A stretch of 16,681 bases of DNA from Actinomycetota bacterium (GTDB lineage Bacteria; Actinomycetota; Acidimicrobiia; IMCC26256; PALSA-610), in the NCBI GenBank assembly GCA_005779345.1, contig SXJQ01000242.1, forward strand, positions 1-16,681. Direction: 5' to 3'. Below, one piece after another: positions 14,601 to 16,681 of this stretch (position 1 is its first letter; each line of letters starts with the position of its first letter). Both the position numbers and the translations under genes were made by a program. The notes under the pieces were generated by a model, which had not been told where the DNA came from, made no database searches, and was given only the letters and a program-made list of their open reading frames with translations.

Positions 14601-16681
14601 GCACGCCGGTCGTGACCGCCGACGGCGCCACCGAGAGCACGATCGACCTCGCGTGGAGCGCCTCCACCGACGACATCGGTGTGATCGGCTACGTCGTTCG
14701 CCGCGACGGCGCGACGGTCGGGTTCACCGCGGCGACCGAGTACACCGACGCGGGGCTCGCCGACGACACCGCGTACTCCTACGAGGTGATCGCGGTCGAT
14801 TCGTCGGGCAACGCGTCGACGCCCGGAACCCTCGACACGACGACCACTCCCAACCCCTACCTCGTGCGGTCGGGCGACCTGTGGCGCCACCAGTCGGGCG
14901 GGCCCGCGCCCGCGGCCGCGTGGAAACTCCCGGGGTTCGATGCGTCGAGTTGGGCCGAGGGCCCGTCGCAGCTCGGTTGGGGCGACGGCGACGAAGCCAC
15001 GCTCCTCACGCACGGCACCGGCCAGATCACGCAGTTCTTCGTCAACGCCTTCGACGTCTCCGACCCGGCGAGCTATCCGACGGTGACCCTGCGCGTGAAG
15101 CGCGACGACGGCGTCGCCGTCTACCTCAACGGCATCGAGGTGCTGCGCGACGGCCTGCCGGCCGGCGCGCTCGGGCTCACCACGTTCTCGACCGTGTCGA
15201 TCAGCGGCGCGGGTGAGAGCACCTGGTACGAGTACTCGCTGCCGGGTGCGCTGTTCGTCGCCGGCAACAACGTTGTTGCGGCGGAGGTGCACCAGAACAC
15301 GACGAACAACATCGACGCGTCGTTCGATCTCGAGTTGCGCAATGCCGTTCCGGCCGAGGCCGTTGCGCCCGGCGAACCCGCAGTCTCGCTCGCCGCGCGC
15401 ACCGACACGACGGCATCGTTGTCGTGGCCCGCGGTCGCCGACGACACGGGCGTGGCCGGTTACGTCGTGAGCCGTGGCGGTGTCGTCGTCGGCTATACGC
15501 GAACGCTCGGCTTCACCGATACCGGCCTCACCGCCGATACCGCCTACTCCTACTCGGTCGTGGCGCACGACGCCTCGGGCAACCTGTCCGCGCCCGGTGC
15601 CCTCGCGGTGACGACCAAGCCCAACGCGACCTATGTCGGCGCGGGTTCGGTGTGGTCGTACCAGTCCGGTGCTCCCGACCCCGGCACCGCGTGGCGCCAA
15701 CCCGGCACCGACCTGTCGGCCTGGCCGACGGGGCCGGCCCAACTCGGTTGGGGCGATGGCGACGAGGCCACCAACGTTCCCCACGGCGCCGGTCAGCGCA
15801 CCCAGTACTACGTGCGCGAGTTCACACTCGACGATCCCGGCGCCTATCAGGGACTCACCGTCCGCGTGATGCGCGACGACGGGGTCGCGGTGTACCTGAA
15901 CGGTATCGAGGTGGTGCGCGACGGACTGCCGACCGGCGTGCTCACCGTCAACTCGTTCGCGACCGCTTCGATCAGCGGCGCGGCCGAGAGCACCTGGTAC
16001 GACTTCGCCGTTCCCGCGGCGCTGCTGCGGACCGGCGACAACGTCGTCGCCGCCGAGGTGCACCAGAACACGAGCAACAACGCCGACTCGACCTTCGACC
16101 TGCAACTCGTCGCGAACAGTGGCACCGAGGCGGTGCCGCCGAGCGCGCCCGACGCGTCGGTGTCGAGCCGTACGGAGAGCACCGTGACCCTCGGCTGGAC
16201 GGCCGCGGTCGACGAGACCGCGCTGCTCGGCTACGTGGTGAAGCGCGATGGTGTCGCCGTCGGCTACACGACCACGCTCGCGTTCGTCGACACCGGGCTC
16301 ATCGCGAACACCGCGTACTCCTACGAGGTGCTCGCCGTGGATCGCTCGGGCAACACCGCCTCCGACACGGTGGCGACCTCGACCTTGCCGAACCCCAACC
16401 TCGTGAACTTCGGCGAGACTTGGCGCTACGCCTTCGACGGTGTCGATCAGGGCATCGCCTGGATCGGCACCGCATTCGACGACACGTCGTGGTTGCTCGG
16501 CGCGTCCGAGTTGGGCACGGGTGATGCCGACGAGGCGACGGTCATCGGGCCCGCGGTCGCGCACACGCCGATCACGGCGTACTTCCGGCGCTCGTTCGCC
16601 GTCGCCGACCCCGGCGTCGTGAGCACGCTCACGGTCGACCTCGTGCGCGACGACGGCGCGGTCGTCTACGTGAACGGAGTC
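11678..16681 (+). CDS. Giant exported multidomain protein: fibrinogen-related domain, beta-propeller, FN3 and jelly-roll-like repeats (3' end outside window)
   Basis: This is the longest open frame in the window, 1668 codons without a stop up to the right edge. A signal peptide covers about residues 1-37, with cleavage near PASA. Residues 52-271 resemble a fibrinogen-related domain: SCWSIAQNYP, DGIYWLR and FYCDQTTSGGGWVLIGRG, with C54 and C84 in the usual disulfide positions. About 320-708 form propeller-like repeats of the type IYVGGKFT/LFVGGEFTSINGQ/LYVSGNFT, including ACHC (C612, C614). Then FN3 domains (starting about 709, 972, 1226 and 1484) alternate with a jelly-roll-like module containing LGWGDGDEAT, RDDGxxVYxNGIEVxRD and NVVAxExHQ. 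The extracellular role is probably adhesion or glycan binding; no catalytic site is seen. Of two adjacent ATGs, 11678 has the better spacing (six bases) to GGAG; 11675 is the alternative. Confidence 0.85.
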   Translation, partial: MLDRNGLVARWFATGVVATLLSAGLAAGFDRVVPASATTPPLDGLTEETAAPSCWSIAQNYPASPDGIYWLRTNTLPQPEQFYCDQTTSGGGWVLIGRGREGWSFPHQGQGSASTLRSIITGPDAFAPNSLPTDTVNGLLNGGRTDALPDGIRVRRASNPTGTSWQEVRFTPIATDDFTWAFGGGIRLSSISFDGAVTNLAPSYYRTNTTANTQISNGTTRIFTYPSSSHNYEAGFSFGNAVNNGSNNSTSYLWEYSGENNAIPFAQVYLRPQISEADLAANATFAPDTGTAATTVRAMPDGLNPATLDAGVTGYSDGAAITTLDSHVTAFAEIGDTIYVGGKFTDVKTGIAGATTSQPYLAAFDRDTGAFLPGFAPVVNGPVWELKSAPDDSKLFVGGEFTSINGQPNTQALAALDPSTGAPLSSWVGSAYRPSGAYDVRAMDIQGTWLYVSGNFTRSVGGVGAQFTGPITNSRLARYRLSDGRPDGGWKPSIESAAQDLDVSDQGDRVYIVGLFRKLGGVTLVPSRFAILDTITGAAVPGLGSYQPNSESEWLNTVLEVGDKVYVGGSQHILDQYDRATFAFERTHETKQGGDFQALAHDTELDLLYGACHCNNWIYQDTKTWTDPQDYTETNPINFIGGFDLTDNMEEVPEFSPTGFDSTGSGGEGPWEMLVDSQHCLWAGGDLLRDGGTAASFYGGFVKFCPRDTTAPTIPSSPQASVAVNNVTLSWGASSDGGIGTVKYEVLRDDPVFGSIVIGSTYTNSFLDTSVVGPTRYFVRAIDQTGNRSASTGVIVVSPPPPAVATIVAAGSTWSYLDTGANLGTTWRSVAYDASSWPTGPAQLGWGDGDEATVVGATPITHYFRHHFQVIDPSIHKTVTVRLLRDDGAVVYVNGIEVVRDNLPLGTVTSSTLAAGFVSGAQETTFYEYSIPGSLLHEGDNVVAVELHQGGASNGDGSFDLELLGRGASEGNAPSTPVVTADGATESTIDLAWSASTDDIGVIGYVVRRDGATVGFTAATEYTDAGLADDTAYSYEVIAVDSSGNASTPGTLDTTTTPNPYLVRSGDLWRHQSGGPAPAAAWKLPGFDASSWAEGPSQLGWGDGDEATLLTHGTGQITQFFVNAFDVSDPASYPTVTLRVKRDDGVAVYLNGIEVLRDGLPAGALGLTTFSTVSISGAGESTWYEYSLPGALFVAGNNVVAAEVHQNTTNNIDASFDLELRNAVPAEAVAPGEPAVSLAARTDTTASLSWPAVADDTGVAGYVVSRGGVVVGYTRTLGFTDTGLTADTAYSYSVVAHDASGNLSAPGALAVTTKPNATYVGAGSVWSYQSGAPDPGTAWRQPGTDLSAWPTGPAQLGWGDGDEATNVPHGAGQRTQYYVREFTLDDPGAYQGLTVRVMRDDGVAVYLNGIEVVRDGLPTGVLTVNSFATASISGAAESTWYDFAVPAALLRTGDNVVAAEVHQNTSNNADSTFDLQLVANSGTEAVPPSAPDASVSSRTESTVTLGWTAAVDETALLGYVVKRDGVAVGYTTTLAFVDTGLIANTAYSYEVLAVDRSGNTASDTVATSTLPNPNLVNFGETWRYAFDGVDQGIAWIGTAFDDTSWLLGASELGTGDADEATVIGPAVAHTPITAYFRRSFAVADPGVVSTLTVDLVRDDGAVVYVNGV
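13802..16681 (+). repeat. Four tandem FN3 plus 'LGWGDGDEAT' coding repeats, period about 768 bases
   Basis: The core motif starts at 14207, 14972, 15743 and 16511, giving periods of 765, 771 and 768 bases (255-257 residues). Each unit is an FN3 domain of about 90 residues followed by a module of about 160 residues. Modules span roughly 14099-14575, 14861-15346, 15635-16117 and 16400 to the edge. Units 2 and 3 look most alike at base level, for example around the VAVYLNGIEV segment. Unit 4 has drifted (LGTGDADEAT) and is cut by the window end. Confidence 0.85.

Noticed and set aside
13706..16564. 952-codon open frame on the minus strand
   Set aside because: It is the antisense of the FN3/jelly-roll repeats. 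Its protein is Arg/Gly/Val-rich with a repeated pattern that mirrors the sense repeats and no recognisable domain. Long antisense frames are expected at this GC content.
13802..16681. Tandem repeats considered as CRISPR or a mobile array
   Set aside because: The units are coding, about 768 bases long and in frame, with protein-level conservation. There are no short palindromic repeats or spacers.

Overview
The window is GC-rich (roughly two-thirds or more G+C by eye) and densely coded. Many of the -10-like boxes upstream of genes fit TANNNT, and some sit only 6-8 bases from a start codon, suggesting leaderless transcripts. With a LigC-type ATP-dependent DNA ligase, a SirA/CysH-like pair and a huge secreted FN3 protein, this points to a high-GC actinobacterium, perhaps an Acidimicrobiia-like lineage. 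That placement is inference. No tRNA, rRNA, insertion sequence, integrase or CRISPR array is visible.

Layout. (1) 5-2571, minus strand: a sulfur-assimilation operon, siroheme sulfite (or nitrite) reductase followed by an overlapping [4Fe-4S]-type CysH. CysH makes sulfite and the reductase would take it to sulfide. (2) 2572-2825: a 254-base divergent control region with an A/T-rich perfect inverted repeat, a hairpin-rich reductase leader and a duplicated -10-like box. (3) 2826-5125, plus strand: an MBOAT membrane O-acyltransferase and a GT-A-like glycosyltransferase whose start overlaps its stop, plausibly acting on a surface glycan. (4) 5107-6875, minus strand: a YraQ/DUF318-type permease and its usual TIGR03943/DUF1980 partner, overlapping by 4 bases. 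The second gene meets the glycosyltransferase tail to tail with a 19-base overlap. (5) 6911-8482, minus strand: an exported protein with seven FG-GAP/VCBS repeats. (6) 8642-11481, plus strand: prolyl-tRNA synthetase with an editing domain, overlapping by 4 bases an ATP-dependent DNA ligase. (7) 11678 to the right edge, plus strand: a giant exported protein still open at the edge (1668 residues seen). It joins a fibrinogen-related N-terminal domain, a beta-propeller-like region and four tandem pairs of FN3 plus a jelly-roll-like 'LGWGDGDEAT' module with a period of about 256 residues.

Most genes are housekeeping or recognisable families. The points most worth a second look are these. The N-terminal half of the sulfite reductase carries a second complete set of four cysteines with cluster-like spacing. 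The giant secreted protein has an unusual architecture, with a possible 30-codon upstream reading frame ending on its start codon. The sulfur/MBOAT divergent control region is unusually structured. The tRNA synthetase and DNA ligase genes are physically coupled. No clearly new defence or mobile system is visible.
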